A program made the position numbers and the translations under genes. The notes below the pieces were generated by a model that did not search any database, had not been told where the DNA came from, and saw only the letters and a list, made by a program, of their open reading frames with translations. A DNA stretch of 60,539 bases, from assembly GCA_025929075.1 (NCBI GenBank), contig JAICMS010000002.1:1-60539 (forward strand). The letters are read 5' to 3'. Positions 44,103-60,421 of the stretch are shown one piece after another (position 1 is the stretch's first letter; the number at the start of each line of letters is the position of its first letter). The DNA comes from Propionibacteriales bacterium (GTDB lineage Bacteria > Actinomycetota > Actinomycetes > Propionibacteriales > Nocardioidaceae).

Positions 44103-45689
44103 TCAGTCCACCGACACCTGCAGCGACAAGCTCGTGTAGTTGCCGGTGACCGACTCCGACAACCCGAGGGCACGCAGCGGCTTGATGTTGTCGATGACGT
44201 CCTGGCCGACACCGCTTTGCTGGAGGGCCTGCACGATGGCGTCCTGCACGGCGTTGAAGTCGAAGTAGACGACCAGCTCGTCGTCGGCTGCGTCGGGCAG
44301 CACCGACAGGAAGTCGGGGGTCTTGCCGAGGTTCCCGTCGAGCTTGCCCAGCTCGTCGGCGTACGCCGAGGTGCTGGCCACCGCGATCCCGTCCGGGAAG
44401 TCGCGCTTGACAAGCGGAACACCACCGAGCTGGCTCTGCACCAGCCGCAGCACCTTGTCGTAGACCTGGTCGAGCTTGGCCGGGTCGTTGGTCAGCCGCA
44501 GCCCGATGCTGGGCGGGGACTCACTGGTGCCGCTGAGCAGCCCTGAGGTGAAGCCCGAGCCGTCGACCGCGAGCATCAGGTTCTTGCCGAACACCGTCTC
44601 GAGGTCCTGTGGCAGCTGGAGGCCGGTCTGGGTCTCGAACTGCTGGATGTTCTCGTCGATAGCGCTGTCACTGGTCCGCATCTGCTTGAGGATGTTCTGC
44701 CAGCTGGCGGCCACCCGCTGGGCCCCGCCGGCGTCGGAGATGGCGAACGCCGTCGAGTCGGGCAGGTCGACCACCTGGTTGGGGTCGTGGCTGATCTCCG
44801 TGCCGCCGTACACACTTGCTGCCAGCTGGGCCGAGCCACCTTCGAACCGGAACGTCGCCGCGACCCGGACCGGCTTGCCCGTCAGCAGCTGGGCGTTACC
44901 GAGAGTCTGTGCGTCCGTGCCGCCGACGGCGTGCACCAGCGCGTTGACGTCGACCCAGCCCGACAGCACCCCGAGGTCGCCGAGGGAGCGCATGTCAGCG
45001 GAGTAGGCGGGGTTGTCGGCCAGCGACGTCCGGTCGGCGGCAGCCGCATAGCGGGTCGCCTCCGCCTGGGTCTCGGCCAGCAGCACGTAGTTGCCGACGA
45101 ACGCGAAGCCGAACGCTGAGCCGCCGCTCGAGCAGTGCTGCAGCGCGTGGATGCCGTCCTTCGCGGCCGACTCGCTGATGATCTGCAGCGCGACGACCGC
45201 CACCGGCGAACCACCGGTGTGGGCGGGCGGCATGCCCGCGACACCGAACTTGTCCCCGATCCACGGCTTGATGTCGTGGTCGTAGCTGAGGCCCGGACAC
45301 GCCTGGCCGGCGATGGCCTTCTGGAAGATAACCCGCCGCAGGTCAGAGTTGGCGTTGAGCGAGCCTACCGAGCGGGCGAACCCGGGGAAATGGTCGAGGA
45401 AGCGTACGGCGTCGATCTTCTGCTTCGCCGCCGGGTTGAAATCCGCGCCGACATAGAACAAGGCGTTGTCCGGTACGGCGACGGCTGCCTGTGGCCCCGC
45501 CCGGAACAGGTGGAACGGGTCGGCCTTGTAGAAAGCCACTGCGCCGCCGGCGACGACAACAGCCAGCACGAGGGACAGGATCAGCGCACGCAGCCCCCGC
45601 CGGGCGTTGCTCGGTGGTTGGCCGTACGACACGTCGTCGTACGACGTCTCTTCGTAGGGCTGGCCGCCGCCGGGTGGGACGTCGGACAT
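44103..45689 (-). CDS. DUF3352 membrane-anchored protein
   Basis: A 528-aa protein with an acidic, Tyr/Gly/Pro-rich cytoplasmic head of about 30 residues, one helix (ALILSLVLAVVVAGGAVAF) and a large external domain. It matches DUF3352 from actinobacteria by the VPDNALFYVGADFNPAAKQK entry and the late FLSVLPDAADDELVVYFDF block. The function is unknown. ATG 45689 follows GAGGGGG. It lies 22 nt after the DUF2567-like gene. Confidence 0.82.
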   Translation of the reverse strand: MSDVPPGGGQPYEETSYDDVSYGQPPSNARRGLRALILSLVLAVVVAGGAVAFYKADPFHLFRAGPQAAVAVPDNALFYVGADFNPAAKQKIDAVRFLDHFPGFARSVGSLNANSDLRRVIFQKAIAGQACPGLSYDHDIKPWIGDKFGVAGMPPAHTGGSPVAVVALQIISESAAKDGIHALQHCSSGGSAFGFAFVGNYVLLAETQAEATRYAAAADRTSLADNPAYSADMRSLGDLGVLSGWVDVNALVHAVGGTDAQTLGNAQLLTGKPVRVAATFRFEGGSAQLAASVYGGTEISHDPNQVVDLPDSTAFAISDAGGAQRVAASWQNILKQMRTSDSAIDENIQQFETQTGLQLPQDLETVFGKNLMLAVDGSGFTSGLLSGTSESPPSIGLRLTNDPAKLDQVYDKVLRLVQSQLGGVPLVKRDFPDGIAVASTSAYADELGKLDGNLGKTPDFLSVLPDAADDELVVYFDFNAVQDAIVQALQQSGVGQDVIDNIKPLRALGLSESVTGNYTSLSLQVSVD

Positions 45690-45711
45690 GGGTGGGACCC
45701 CCTCAAGCTGG

Positions 45712-46305
45712 CTACACGTCAGCGACGACGGTACCCGACGGGCCTGCCTCTGCGGGCGGAGTTTGGTCCTTCGGCCACCCCAGCACGACCGCCAGCACGG
45801 CGGCTGCTCCACCGATCGGCCACCCCAGGTAGGCAACCCATGAGTCGACGTGCACCGCCAGCGTGACCAGCGTGCCCGTCGAGGCGTGCCGGAGCTCGGC
45901 CGCCGGGTCGGGTCCGAACAGGTGTTGGCCGGTCAGGCTGCTCCCCCAGGTGGCGATGCCGCAACAGACGAGCACCGCCACGACGGTCCCCCATCCGAAG
46001 CGGGCGCCGAACCAGCCGATCGCCAGCCCACAGATCGCACCCCCGACCACACCGACCAGGAAGAACCACAAGGTGACCCCGGACTGCTGGTCGAGCCCGG
46101 TCTCGCCGAGGACGACTCCACCGCTGGACTGCAACCGCACCGACGGAGGGTTGGCCAGCGTGGCCCAGACGAGACCGCCGACCAATGCCGCAACAACTCC
46201 GAGCCCGATTGTTGCTGCGGTCAGCCAGATCGGACCCGACCGACGGGAGGCGGTGCCGAGGCGGCCACGTCGTCCGTCGGGCGCCGGCGGTGCGTCGTAC
46301 GCCAC
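45712..46305 (-). CDS. DUF2567-like four-helix membrane protein
   Basis: A 197-aa membrane protein with four hydrophobic helices (IWLTAATIGLGVVAALVGGL, TLWFFLVGVVGGAICGLAIG, GTVVAVLVCCGIATW, AYLGWPIGGAAAVLAVVLGW) and an external loop after the first. It resembles DUF2567 proteins that stand beside dnaE or lspA regions in actinobacteria. Function unknown. It is downstream of dnaE by 34 nt and upstream of the DUF3352 gene, probably co-transcribed. Confidence 0.7.
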   Translation of the reverse strand: MAYDAPPAPDGRRGRLGTASRRSGPIWLTAATIGLGVVAALVGGLVWATLANPPSVRLQSSGGVVLGETGLDQQSGVTLWFFLVGVVGGAICGLAIGWFGARFGWGTVVAVLVCCGIATWGSSLTGQHLFGPDPAAELRHASTGTLVTLAVHVDSWVAYLGWPIGGAAAVLAVVLGWPKDQTPPAEAGPSGTVVADV

Positions 46306-46339
46306 CGGACGATCGTAGAGCGCCGACGACCGCTGCAGG

Positions 46340-49858
<3,519 letters not shown>

Positions 49859-50045
49859 CGCCTTCCCCGCCCCGACCCTGCGAACGGCCGGCTGGACATG
49901 CGCGAGCACTCCTCTTCGTCGGTGCGAACTGCGGCTGCGGCCCGCGTCGGGCCGGTCCTGCTGGGGAAGAGCCTCAGCCTACGACCCGGCGATCCTGCCG
50001 CAGCCAACCGACACTCCGGCACCTGCACCGCCGCCTCGGCGAGTG

Positions 50046-50975
50046 TCAGGGGGTGCGGATGGCGGTGAGGGCGTGGTCGAGATCAGGGGGGTACGGCGAG
50101 GAAAACTCGACCCACTCGCCGCTGTCGGGATGGGTGAAGCCGAGCCGGACCGCGTGCAGCCACTGGCGCTCGAGGCCCACCCGCCGCGCCAGCGTCGGGT
50201 CGGCGCCATAGGTCAGATCGCCTACGCACGGGTGGTGGAGAGCGCTCATGTGCACCCGGATCTGGTGGGTGCGGCCGGTCTCGAGCTTGACCTCGAGCAG
50301 CGACGCGAACCGGTGCGCCTCCAGCGTCGTGTAATGGGTCACACTCGGTCGGCCGCCCTCGCCGACGGCGTACTTGTAGTCGTGTCGCGGGTGCCGGTAG
50401 ATCGGCGCGTCGATGGTGCCGACGAGCGGGTCGAGATGCCCCTGCACCAGCGCGTGGTAGGTCTTGTCGACCGCGCGCCGCCGGAAGGCGTTCTTCAGTC
50501 GTGAGTAGGCAAGCTCGGACTTGGCCACGACCATCAGCCCGCTGGTGCCCACGTCGAGCCGCTGCACGATGCCTCGGCGCTCGGCGGCCCCGGAGGTGGA
50601 GATCCGAAAGCCCGCGCCGGCCAGGTGCCCCAGCACCGTCGGGCCGGTCCAGCCGACACTCGGATGGGCCGCCACCCCGACCGGCTTGTCGACGACCACG
50701 ACCGCTGCGTCGTCGTACACCACCCGAAGTCCTTCCACGGTCGACGGGACGACCGCCACCGGCTCGACCCCGGGCAGCGTCACCTCGAGGAATCCCCCCT
50801 CCTCGACCCGGTCGGACTTGGCCGGGGAGACGCCGTCGAGCCGCACCTGACCGCTGGCCACCAGGTCGGCGGCCCTGCTGCGCGACAGCCCGAACATCCT
50901 CGCGATGGCGGCGTCCACCCGCTCCCCGTCGAGGCCGCCGGGTACGTGCAGCACCCGGGTGTCGCCTTCTGCCAT
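50046..50975 (-). CDS. rluD: Ribosomal large subunit pseudouridine synthase (RluD type)
   Basis: A 309-aa enzyme that turns uridines in 23S rRNA to pseudouridine. An S4 domain ([21 protein letters not shown], then GQVRLDG) precedes the catalytic RluA-type domain with [18 protein letters not shown], where Asp is the nucleophile, and [14 protein letters not shown]. Its ATG overlaps the lspA stop (TAATG). The lspA-rluD pair is conserved widely. The 187 bp to dnaE show no gene. Confidence 0.93.
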   Translation of the reverse strand: MAEGDTRVLHVPGGLDGERVDAAIARMFGLSRSRAADLVASGQVRLDGVSPAKSDRVEEGGFLEVTLPGVEPVAVVPSTVEGLRVVYDDAAVVVVDKPVGVAAHPSVGWTGPTVLGHLAGAGFRISTSGAAERRGIVQRLDVGTSGLMVVAKSELAYSRLKNAFRRRAVDKTYHALVQGHLDPLVGTIDAPIYRHPRHDYKYAVGEGGRPSVTHYTTLEAHRFASLLEVKLETGRTHQIRVHMSALHHPCVGDLTYGADPTLARRVGLERQWLHAVRLGFTHPDSGEWVEFSSPYPPDLDHALTAIRTP

Positions 50976-51535
50976 TAGCTGTCGACTCTCGGGTCGTCGA
51001 CTTTCGAGCCGTCGAGGCGCCTTCCAAGGAGACTCAGCACGACGATGAGCACGGCGGCCACCGTGATGGCGGAGTCGGCCACGTTGAAGATCGGCCAGTG
51101 CGGCAGCTCGATGAAGTCGACGACATGGCCGCGGAAGGGCGCGGGGGCGCGGAAGATGCGGTCGGCGACGTTCCCGAGCGCTCCGCCGAAGAGCAGGCCG
51201 AGGGCGAGCGCCCAGCCGATGCTGCGGAGCCGCCCGGCCATCGAGACGATGACGATGAGCACGACGAGCGCGATCGCGGTCAGGGCGATCGTGTAGCCGG
51301 TTGCGACGCTGAAGGCAGCCCCGGCATTGTGCGTCAGCCGGAGCATCAGCAGATCGCCGATCAGGTGCCGCGGCCGGCCGTCCACCAGATGGCTTTGGGC
51401 CCACCACTTCGTTGCCTGGTCGAGGCCGAACGCGATGAGCGCGACGAGCGCCCAGAGGACGAAGGTGTGGCGGCGATGCGGGGCTGCCGGAGGGTCTGCC
51501 GCGTCGTTCAGCGACGTTCCTGGCGTTGCTTGCAT
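50975..51535 (-). CDS. lspA: Lipoprotein signal peptidase II
   Basis: A 186-aa membrane aspartic protease that cuts the signal of lipoproteins after Lgt has acted. Four helices are visible; the catalytic Asp are in ALGNVADRI and FNVADSAI, and [10 protein letters not shown] is the conserved second block. ATG 51535 is preferred to the upstream frame, which would overlap the zinc protein gene still further. It overlaps that gene by 28 nt and the rluD start by one base. Confidence 0.94.
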   Translation of the reverse strand: MQATPGTSLNDAADPPAAPHRRHTFVLWALVALIAFGLDQATKWWAQSHLVDGRPRHLIGDLLMLRLTHNAGAAFSVATGYTIALTAIALVVLIVIVSMAGRLRSIGWALALGLLFGGALGNVADRIFRAPAPFRGHVVDFIELPHWPIFNVADSAITVAAVLIVVLSLLGRRLDGSKVDDPRVDS

Positions 51536-52314
51536 TCCAAGCACAGTGTCGCACGGGGAAACGCCTGCAGCCGCATCTTGCCGATCGGGCGTCCGCAGGA
51601 CTCGCACACGCCGTAGGTGCCGTCCTGAATGCGCTGCAGAGCCTCCTCGACCAGTACGAGGTTGTCCCGGGCGTTCTTCGCCATCGTCATCTCGTGGTCG
51701 CGCTCGAACGTGTTGGAGCCGACGTCGGCCTGGTCGTGTCCGGCCCCCTCGCCGCCCTCGCGGAGCAGGTGGCTGATCTCCTCCTCAGCGGCGGCGATCT
51801 CCTCACGCAGCCGGTTACGGTCGTGTTCGAGCATCTCGGTGACGTCGGCGACCTCGCGTGCGGTCCACGGCTTCTCGCCTTCCCGGACGGCGAGACGCGC
51901 CACGTTGCGCGGCGCCGAGGTCTTGGCCGCAGCCTTGGTCGAGGCAGGCTTGGTGGAGGCAGCCCGCTTTGCCGGCGCCGCCTTCGCAGGAGCCTTCTTG
52001 GCGGTTGGGGCCGGACCCTTCTTGGCCGGACCCTTCTTGACCGCAGCCTTCTTGGCCGGACTCTTCTTGGCCGCAGCCTTCGTGGCCGCAGCCTTCGTGG
52101 CGGGAGCCTTCTTGGTCGGGGCCTTCTTCGCCACAGCCTTCTTCGCTGCTGGCGCGGCCTTCTTCGCGGTCGCCTTCTGGGCTGGAGCCGCCGCGCGCTT
52201 GCTGCTGCTTGCCCGCTTGGCGCCGTCGCTGCCGACGGTCCGCGACCGACGGTCGGCGGCTGACACCACGGCATTCTCGACGACCGTCGCGGCCGACGTC
52301 TTCTTGGCAGCCAT
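51508..52314 (-). CDS. DksA/TraR zinc-finger protein with histone H1-like tail
   Basis: A 268-aa protein in two parts. Residues about 30-145 are very rich in Lys, Ala and Pro with many KKAPAKK-like units, like histone H1 or mycobacterial HupB tails. Residues about 150-268 form a coiled coil and a C4 zinc finger (CESC and CLEC) of the DksA/TraR type, which binds the RNA polymerase secondary channel. The tail should bind DNA. ATG 52314 has GGGAAGG eight bases upstream. It is the first gene before lspA and is divergent from ileS. Confidence 0.88.
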   Translation of the reverse strand: MAAKKTSAATVVENAVVSAADRRSRTVGSDGAKRASSSKRAAAPAQKATAKKAAPAAKKAVAKKAPTKKAPATKAAATKAAAKKSPAKKAAVKKGPAKKGPAPTAKKAPAKAAPAKRAASTKPASTKAAAKTSAPRNVARLAVREGEKPWTAREVADVTEMLEHDRNRLREEIAAAEEEISHLLREGGEGAGHDQADVGSNTFERDHEMTMAKNARDNLVLVEEALQRIQDGTYGVCESCGRPIGKMRLQAFPRATLCLECKQRQERR

Positions 52315-52457
52315 AACTGCGCCTTCCCTCAAGGTGGTGCCTGGTCGGTGCGGAGAGGATAGAGCCTGCCACCCTCGCCTTCAACGTCCCAAGGACACGC
52401 TGGGACGGCGGGAAACTGTACTGGAAAACTGCCGCGACCGCCCGGGCTCGCGACATC

Positions 52458-52463
52458 TAAACT
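52458..52463 (+). promoter_or_regulatory. Candidate -10 box of the ileS leader
   Basis: TAAACT is placed so that transcription would begin near 52470, just before the T-box. The -35 region is weak (CGACCG). Nothing else is seen in 52315-52457 except the divergent promoter expected for the zinc-protein gene. Confidence 0.35.
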
Positions 52464-52469
52464 GGACCA

Positions 52470-52695
52470 CGCCGCAGGCGACGATGAGGCCATCACCTCG
52501 GAGCCGCCGGAAGAACGGTCGTCATCGACTCACTAGAACCGGCAGCGGCGCGAAACGAAGCGGGTCGGACGGTGCTCTCGTCCGACCAAGGAGGGTGGTA
52601 CCGCGGGCCGGCCGCAGGACGCTGTCGGACTCGTCCCTTCATCGGTGCCCGCAGCGTCGGGCCCCGGGCAGCCGAGGAGACGAGGAGCGGAGCCG
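52470..52695 (+). promoter_or_regulatory. T-box riboswitch (isoleucine, translational type)
   Basis: The conserved T-box AGGGTGGTACCGCG is at 52592-52605, with TGGT to pair with the tRNA 3' end, and CCCT at 52635-52638 to close its helix. A specifier-like ATC (Ile) is at 52492-52494 inside a GAGG/CCTC-framed loop. Stem III is GGTCGGAC (52563-52570) with GTCCGACC (52580-52587). CTCGTC (52630-52635) is complementary to GACGAG (52679-52684), which abuts the ileS RBS AGGAG. No terminator with U-tract is present. This fits the actinobacterial T-box that frees the RBS when uncharged tRNA-Ile binds. Confidence 0.92.
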
Positions 52696-55887
<3,192 letters not shown>

Positions 55888-55897
55888 TCCGCTGCTG

Positions 55898-56644
55898 CTA
55901 GCTCTGCTGGCTGCCGGCGTCCTCGCCGAGCAGCTCGCGCAGCCGACGCGGTGTCTCACCATCGGCAGCCGGCGTGAGCGGCACGTCGCCATTGCCCTTG
56001 CCGTCGAGTGCAGCGAGCTGCGCCTCGAAGTAGCCCTTGAGCCGGCTGCGGTACTCGCGTTCAAATGACCGCAGCTCGTCGAGCTCACGGGCCAGGCTCT
56101 CGCGGTCGCGCTCGAGCTGGCCGAACAGCTGCTGGCGGCGGTTGCTGGTCTCGGAATCGAGCCGCTCAGCGCGGGTGCGGGCATCGGACTCCAGCCGCTC
56201 CGCCCGGGACTTCGACTCGCTGTCGAGCCGCTCGGACTTGGCCTTCGCCTCACCGATGATCTTGTCGGCGTCGTTCTTCGCTTCCGCCACCAGCTGGTCG
56301 GCGTTGTTGGTCGCGATCTCGAGCAGCCGGGCAGCTGCGCTGGAGGCCTCAGGCACCGTCTTGACCGCGGGCAGCGGCGGGGCCGCCGGCTCGGGCGCGG
56401 CTGCAGGCTGCTCCGGCTCGTGGGCGGCCACCACCGGTTCGGGCGCCGTCGGCTGCCCACTCGACGGTGTGGCCGTGGAGGCATCGGTGAGCTGGCGACG
56501 CAGCTCGTCGTTGTCCTGGTGCAATCGGATCAGCTCGGTCTCGACCTCGTCAAGGAACTGGTCGACCTCCCCCATGTCGTACCCCTCGCGAAGTCGGACC
56601 GGCGTGAAGGTCTTCTTCCGCACGTCCTCCGGCGTCAACGGCAT
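55898..56644 (-). CDS. divIVA: DivIVA/Wag31 polar growth protein
   Basis: A 248-aa coiled-coil protein that marks curved membrane at poles and septa. The membrane-binding head MPLTPEDVRKKTF and GYDMGEVDQFLDEVETEL is followed by a Pro/Ala-rich linker (about 55-95), then a long coiled coil with regular ERLDSE repeats. In actinobacteria this protein directs tip growth. It closes the ftsZ...divIVA group. The GAGGTGAG RBS is clear. Confidence 0.94.
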   Translation of the reverse strand: MPLTPEDVRKKTFTPVRLREGYDMGEVDQFLDEVETELIRLHQDNDELRRQLTDASTATPSSGQPTAPEPVVAAHEPEQPAAAPEPAAPPLPAVKTVPEASSAAARLLEIATNNADQLVAEAKNDADKIIGEAKAKSERLDSESKSRAERLESDARTRAERLDSETSNRRQQLFGQLERDRESLARELDELRSFEREYRSRLKGYFEAQLAALDGKGNGDVPLTPAADGETPRRLRELLGEDAGSQQS

Positions 56645-56737
56645 GAGCTCACCTCGAAGTCTTTGGCTGTCACGTCTGTCGCAACGGTACTCTGCGGGCC
56701 CCTGGCAGAAGCAGGCGTTGCGCGGATCAGCCTAGCG

Positions 56738-57034
56738 TCAGGCGATGGGTAGAAAGTGCCGATTCAAGAAGAGCAGGACGTAGCAGACGAGCAGCAGGAT
56801 CAGGATCGAGAGATCCAAGCCCACTCCGCCGAAGCGCAACGGCGGGACAATCTTGCGAAGCAGCCGCAGCGGCGGATCGGTGACGGAGTAGACGATCTCG
56901 AGGACGACGAGCACCGGTCCCCGGGGCTGCCAGGACCGGGCGAACATCTGGACCCACTCCGTGACGATCCTGGCGAGCAGCAGCAGGATGTAAACCCAGA
57001 GGACGACCTCGATGATGCTGCCGAGCACGACCAC
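56738..57034 (-). CDS. yggT: YggT family membrane protein
   Basis: A 98-aa membrane protein with two hydrophobic segments (SIIEVVLWVYILLLLARIV and LDLSILILLLVCYVLLFL) and the family's VYSVTDPPLRLLRKIVPPLRFG loop between them. YggT is conserved in division clusters between sepF and divIVA; a role in osmotic stress or septum assembly has been suggested. Confidence 0.92.
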   Translation of the reverse strand: MVVLGSIIEVVLWVYILLLLARIVTEWVQMFARSWQPRGPVLVVLEIVYSVTDPPLRLLRKIVPPLRFGGVGLDLSILILLLVCYVLLFLNRHFLPIA

Positions 57035-57051
57035 GACCGAAGCCTAGTGTC

Positions 57052-57116
57052 GCCGGCCAGTCGACCACCGACGTCGCCACACCACCTCGCGGTGACACCG
57101 GACACCACTGGCCGGC
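57052..57116. terminator. Wide inverted repeat between sepF and yggT
   Basis: GCCGGCCAGT at 57052-57061 is exactly matched by ACTGGCCGGC at 57107-57116, followed on the plus strand by TTTT. On the minus strand it lies between the sepF stop and the yggT start. The 45-nt loop holds GGTGTC-like short repeats. It may lower read-through into yggT or carry a regulator site. Confidence 0.35.
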
Positions 57117-57167
57117 TTTTCCGGCATTTCCGGGGCCTGATTCGCCGGATAGCGGGTGTCTGGTGTG

Positions 57168-57671
57168 TCAGCTCTGGTTGAAGAAGCCGCCTTCGGCGAT
57201 CCGCTGCTTGTCCTCGGCGGCGACAGCGACGTTGGGCGGGGACAGCAGGAACACCTTGCTGGTCACCCGCTCGATCGAACCGCGCACCGCAAACACCAGG
57301 CCGGCCGAGAAGTCGACGAGACGCTTGGCGTCGTTGTCGTCCATCTCGGTGAGGTTCATGATCACCGGGACACCCTCGCGGAAGTGCTCGCCGATGGTGC
57401 GGGCCTCGTTGTAGGTGCGCGGGTGCAACGTGGTGATCCGTGACAGCTCGGTGGTCGCCGGAGCCGGCGCCGGAGCGGCCACCGGGCGGCGCCGGTCGGA
57501 GAGCGAGGCAACCGCAAGCGGTCGGTCGGCGCGGACCGGCTGCACCGCGCGTGGCTGCGTCGGCGTGACCGCCGACGTCGTCTCTTCGTCGGCGTAGTAG
57601 TCGTCCTCGTAGCGATCGGTGTCCTCGAGCAGCCCGAGGTAGACACCCACCTTCCGCATCGCGCCCGCCAT
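57168..57671 (-). CDS. sepF: Cell division protein SepF
   Basis: A 167-aa protein that anchors FtsZ to the membrane. The amphipathic N-terminal helix [17 protein letters not shown], an acidic Tyr-rich linker, and the globular C-terminal domain with [24 protein letters not shown] and [20 protein letters not shown] are typical. Actinobacteria lack FtsA, so SepF is the main FtsZ anchor. ATG 57671 is the family start. Confidence 0.95.
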   Translation of the reverse strand: MAGAMRKVGVYLGLLEDTDRYEDDYYADEETTSAVTPTQPRAVQPVRADRPLAVASLSDRRRPVAAPAPAPATTELSRITTLHPRTYNEARTIGEHFREGVPVIMNLTEMDDNDAKRLVDFSAGLVFAVRGSIERVTSKVFLLSPPNVAVAAEDKQRIAEGGFFNQS

Positions 57672-57749
57672 GACCGTTGTTGCCTCCGCTTCAGTCGGTA
57701 GATGCCGCCTGCGCTTGGTCGACGGCCTCCTCGGTCGCCGCTGCCGACA

Positions 57750-58457
57750 CTACCGGAGCACGGGTCGGCTACCGAGGATCGCGCTTCCGACACGCACGTG
57801 TGTCGCGCCGGCCGCGATGGCCGCCTCGAAGTCGCCGGTCATGCCTGCTGACATGGCCGTCGCCGTCGGATAGTGATCACAGACCTGCGCCCGTACGGCG
57901 GCCAGCCGCTCGAAGGCTCTGGCCGGCTCCTCTTCAAGCGGCGCAACGCCCATCACGCCGATCAGCCGGAGGCTTGGGGCTGCGTCGACAGCCGCGGCGA
58001 CCTCCTCGACGTCGGCAGGCGCGACGCCGCCGCGATGTCCGTGCCCCTCGGCGCCCGGGTCGAGATCAAGCTGCACGAAGCAGTCGACGACCCGTTCACG
58101 CCGGTGCGCACCGCTGTCCAGTCGACGGACGACGCGCACAGAGTCCACCGAATGCACGACGTCGGTATATCCGGCGATGGCCGCCGCCTTGTTGGACTGC
58201 ACCTGGCCGACGAAGTGCCATCGCAGATCGAGCCCGGCGAGCTCCCCGACCTTCGTCGCTGCCTCCTGATGTCGGTTCTCGCCGACGTCGGTCACGCCGA
58301 GCTCGTGCAGCAGCCGGACGTCGCTGGCCGGCCAGGTCTTCGTGACGACGACCAGCGTCACCTCTTCGACGCCGCCAGCCTGTGCTGCAGCGGCGATCCG
58401 GGAGCGTATGTCGGCGAGCCGTTCGGCGAGCTCGTCGCGTCGGGTCGGGTCAGCCAT
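57750..58457 (-). CDS. yggS: YggS-type PLP homeostasis protein
   Basis: A 235-aa PLP-binding TIM barrel of the alanine racemase N-terminal fold. The PLP lysine is in LVVVTKTWPASDVR, GENRHQEA and WHFVGQVQSNK follow, and MSAGMTGDFEAAIAAGATHVRVGSAILG ends it. It stores and balances vitamin B6 rather than racemising amino acids. The ATG at 58457 overlaps the pgeF stop by 8 nt. Confidence 0.93.
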   Translation of the reverse strand: MADPTRRDELAERLADIRSRIAAAAQAGGVEEVTLVVVTKTWPASDVRLLHELGVTDVGENRHQEAATKVGELAGLDLRWHFVGQVQSNKAAAIAGYTDVVHSVDSVRVVRRLDSGAHRRERVVDCFVQLDLDPGAEGHGHRGGVAPADVEEVAAAVDAAPSLRLIGVMGVAPLEEEPARAFERLAAVRAQVCDHYPTATAMSAGMTGDFEAAIAAGATHVRVGSAILGSRPVLR

Positions 58458-59202
58458 CGCCGGACCGGCGGAGCACGACGATCCCGGCGGTCCGACCCGA
58501 CCGGGCTGCGTCGCGTCGGTAGGAGAACAGGTCGGGCGACTCCAACGTGCACAGCGCCCTGTCGACGACCTGGGCACCAGCGGCCTGCAGCTGAGCGACG
58601 ACGGCGGCGCCGATGTCGACTGCGGGCGTTCCCCTCGTCGTACAGCCGAACGCGGCAGGCGCAACCACCGCCACCTCCGACCGCAACGCGGCCGGCACCT
58701 CGTAGCACCCCGCGCAGATGTGGGGTCCGACCCAGGCCGTGACCGAGGTGGCGCCGTGCCCCCGCATCGCCGTCACCGTCGCGTCGATGATGCCGGCGAC
58801 CACACCGCGCCGACCGGCGTGGGCGACGGCGACGACGCCCTGGTGGGCGTCGGCCAGCGCGATGGGGACACAGTCGCCGGCCCGCACGCACAGTGCCGTG
58901 TCGGGCCGGTCGGTGACGAGCGCGTCGCACTCCGGCCCGGCACCCGGAACCACGTCGTCGGCCGCATCGTCGCCTATAAACGCGACCACGTTCCCATGAC
59001 GCTGCCGCATCGTCACAAGGCCGGTGACCCGCAACTCCCTTGCCAGCAAGGCGAAATTCTCTCCGACATCCCTGCGGTCGGCACGGGCACCACCGAGATC
59101 GAGCGAGTCGTACGGCGATGGGCTGACCCCCCCATGCCGGTCGGTGAACGCCACCTCGACACGGCCCGCCCTGCCGTCGAGGTGGTCTCTGCTGGCAAAC
59201 AC
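58450..59202 (-). CDS. pgeF: PgeF peptidoglycan-editing factor (multicopper polyphenol-oxidase-like)
   Basis: A 250-aa CNF1/YfiH-fold protein. Zn/Cys-His active residues appear in RQRHGN near residue 67, AGDCVPIALAD near 108 and GPHICAGCYEV. The usual AHAGWRG reads AHAGRRG here, so Trp is replaced by Arg. Enzymes of this family were reported to remove L-Ser from wrongly built peptidoglycan stems, and others to act on purine nucleosides. It follows ftsZ by 40 nt; the GTG start lacks a clear RBS. Confidence 0.9.
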   Translation of the reverse strand: MFASRDHLDGRAGRVEVAFTDRHGGVSPSPYDSLDLGGARADRRDVGENFALLARELRVTGLVTMRQRHGNVVAFIGDDAADDVVPGAGPECDALVTDRPDTALCVRAGDCVPIALADAHQGVVAVAHAGRRGVVAGIIDATVTAMRGHGATSVTAWVGPHICAGCYEVPAALRSEVAVVAPAAFGCTTRGTPAVDIGAAVVAQLQAAGAQVVDRALCTLESPDLFSYRRDAARSGRTAGIVVLRRSGDG

Positions 59203-59242
59203 GGGCGGGCGGCTGGGCCGCTGGTTCTCGGCGCGGCCGCGG

Positions 59243-60421
59243 CTACTTCAGGAACTCGGGGACGTCGAGATCTTCGTCGTCGTCACCGGACGCCGGCCGC
59301 GGCTGCTGAGCCGGCGGCTGACCCGAGGCCGACTTGGCGGCCGGCCGGACCGGGGTCGCCTGCTGTCCGCCGGTGGTCGCGGAGTCCGCAGACGTGGCCG
59401 GGGGCGGCTCCTTGCCGGCAGCCGGCGTCGTGTCTCGCCGCAGGGCGGGCTGTGACTGGTCACGCCGCTTGGGCATCCCGCCGTCGAACCCGGCCGCGAT
59501 GACGGTCACCCTGACCTCGTCGCCGAGCGCGTCGTCGATCACGGCGCCGAAGATGATGTTGGCCTCGGCGTGCGCCGCCTGGGAGACCAGCGCCGCTGCC
59601 TCGTTGATCTCGAACAGCCCGAGGTCTGAGCCACCGGAGATCGACAGCAGCACGCCATGCGCTCCGTCGATCGACGCCTCGAGCAGCGGGCTGGACACGG
59701 CCATCTCAGCCGCCACGACGGCCCGGTCGTCGCCGTTGGCCCGGCCAATGCCCATGAGGGCGGATCCGGCGTTGGACATCACCGACTTGACGTCGGCGAA
59801 GTCGAGGTTGATCAGCCCTGGAGTGGTGATCAGGTCGGTGATCCCCGAGACGCCCTGCAGCAGCACTTGGTCGGCCTGCTTGAAGGCATCGAGAACGCTC
59901 ACCGTGCGGTCGGAGATCGACAGCAGTCGGTCGTTGGGGATCACGATCAGCGTGTCGACCTCTTCGCGCAGCCCGGCGATGCCCTCCTCCGCCTGGTTGG
60001 CCCGGCGCCGTCCTTCGAAGGAGAACGGCCGAGTCACCACGCCGATCGTCAGCGCACCCAGCGACCGGGCGATCCTGGCGACGACCGGAGCTCCGCCGGT
60101 GCCGGTGCCGCCGCCCTCGCCGGCGGTCACGAAGACCATGTCGGCGCCCTTGATCACCTCCTCGATCTCATCGGCGTGGTCGTCGGCCGCCTTGCCGCCG
60201 ACGTCGGGGTTGGCGCCCGCGCCGAGTCCGCGGGTGAGCTCGCGGCCGATGTCGAGCTTCACGTCGGCGTCGCTCATCAGGAGCGCCTGGGCATCGGTGT
60301 TGATGGCGATGAACTCGACCCCCTTGAGGCCGACCTCGATCATCCGGTTGACGGCGTTGACTCCACCTCCACCGATGCCCACGACCTTGATCACGGCCAG
60401 GTAGTTCTGCGGTGCTGCCAC
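59243..60421 (-). CDS. ftsZ: Cell division GTPase FtsZ
   Basis: A 392-aa tubulin-like GTPase that forms the division ring. The nucleotide loop GGGTGTG is at 103-109, the N-terminal [13 protein letters not shown] near 15, the T7 synergy part around [11 protein letters not shown], then a disordered linker rich in Pro, Ala and Gln and the C-terminal docking peptide DLDVPEFLK, which binds SepF. Start ATG 60421 follows a GAGAGGC. The window ends 118 nt upstream, before any ftsQ sequence could be confirmed. Confidence 0.97.
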   Translation of the reverse strand: MAAPQNYLAVIKVVGIGGGGVNAVNRMIEVGLKGVEFIAINTDAQALLMSDADVKLDIGRELTRGLGAGANPDVGGKAADDHADEIEEVIKGADMVFVTAGEGGGTGTGGAPVVARIARSLGALTIGVVTRPFSFEGRRRANQAEEGIAGLREEVDTLIVIPNDRLLSISDRTVSVLDAFKQADQVLLQGVSGITDLITTPGLINLDFADVKSVMSNAGSALMGIGRANGDDRAVVAAEMAVSSPLLEASIDGAHGVLLSISGGSDLGLFEINEAAALVSQAAHAEANIIFGAVIDDALGDEVRVTVIAAGFDGGMPKRRDQSQPALRRDTTPAAGKEPPPATSADSATTGGQQATPVRPAAKSASGQPPAQQPRPASGDDDEDLDVPEFLK

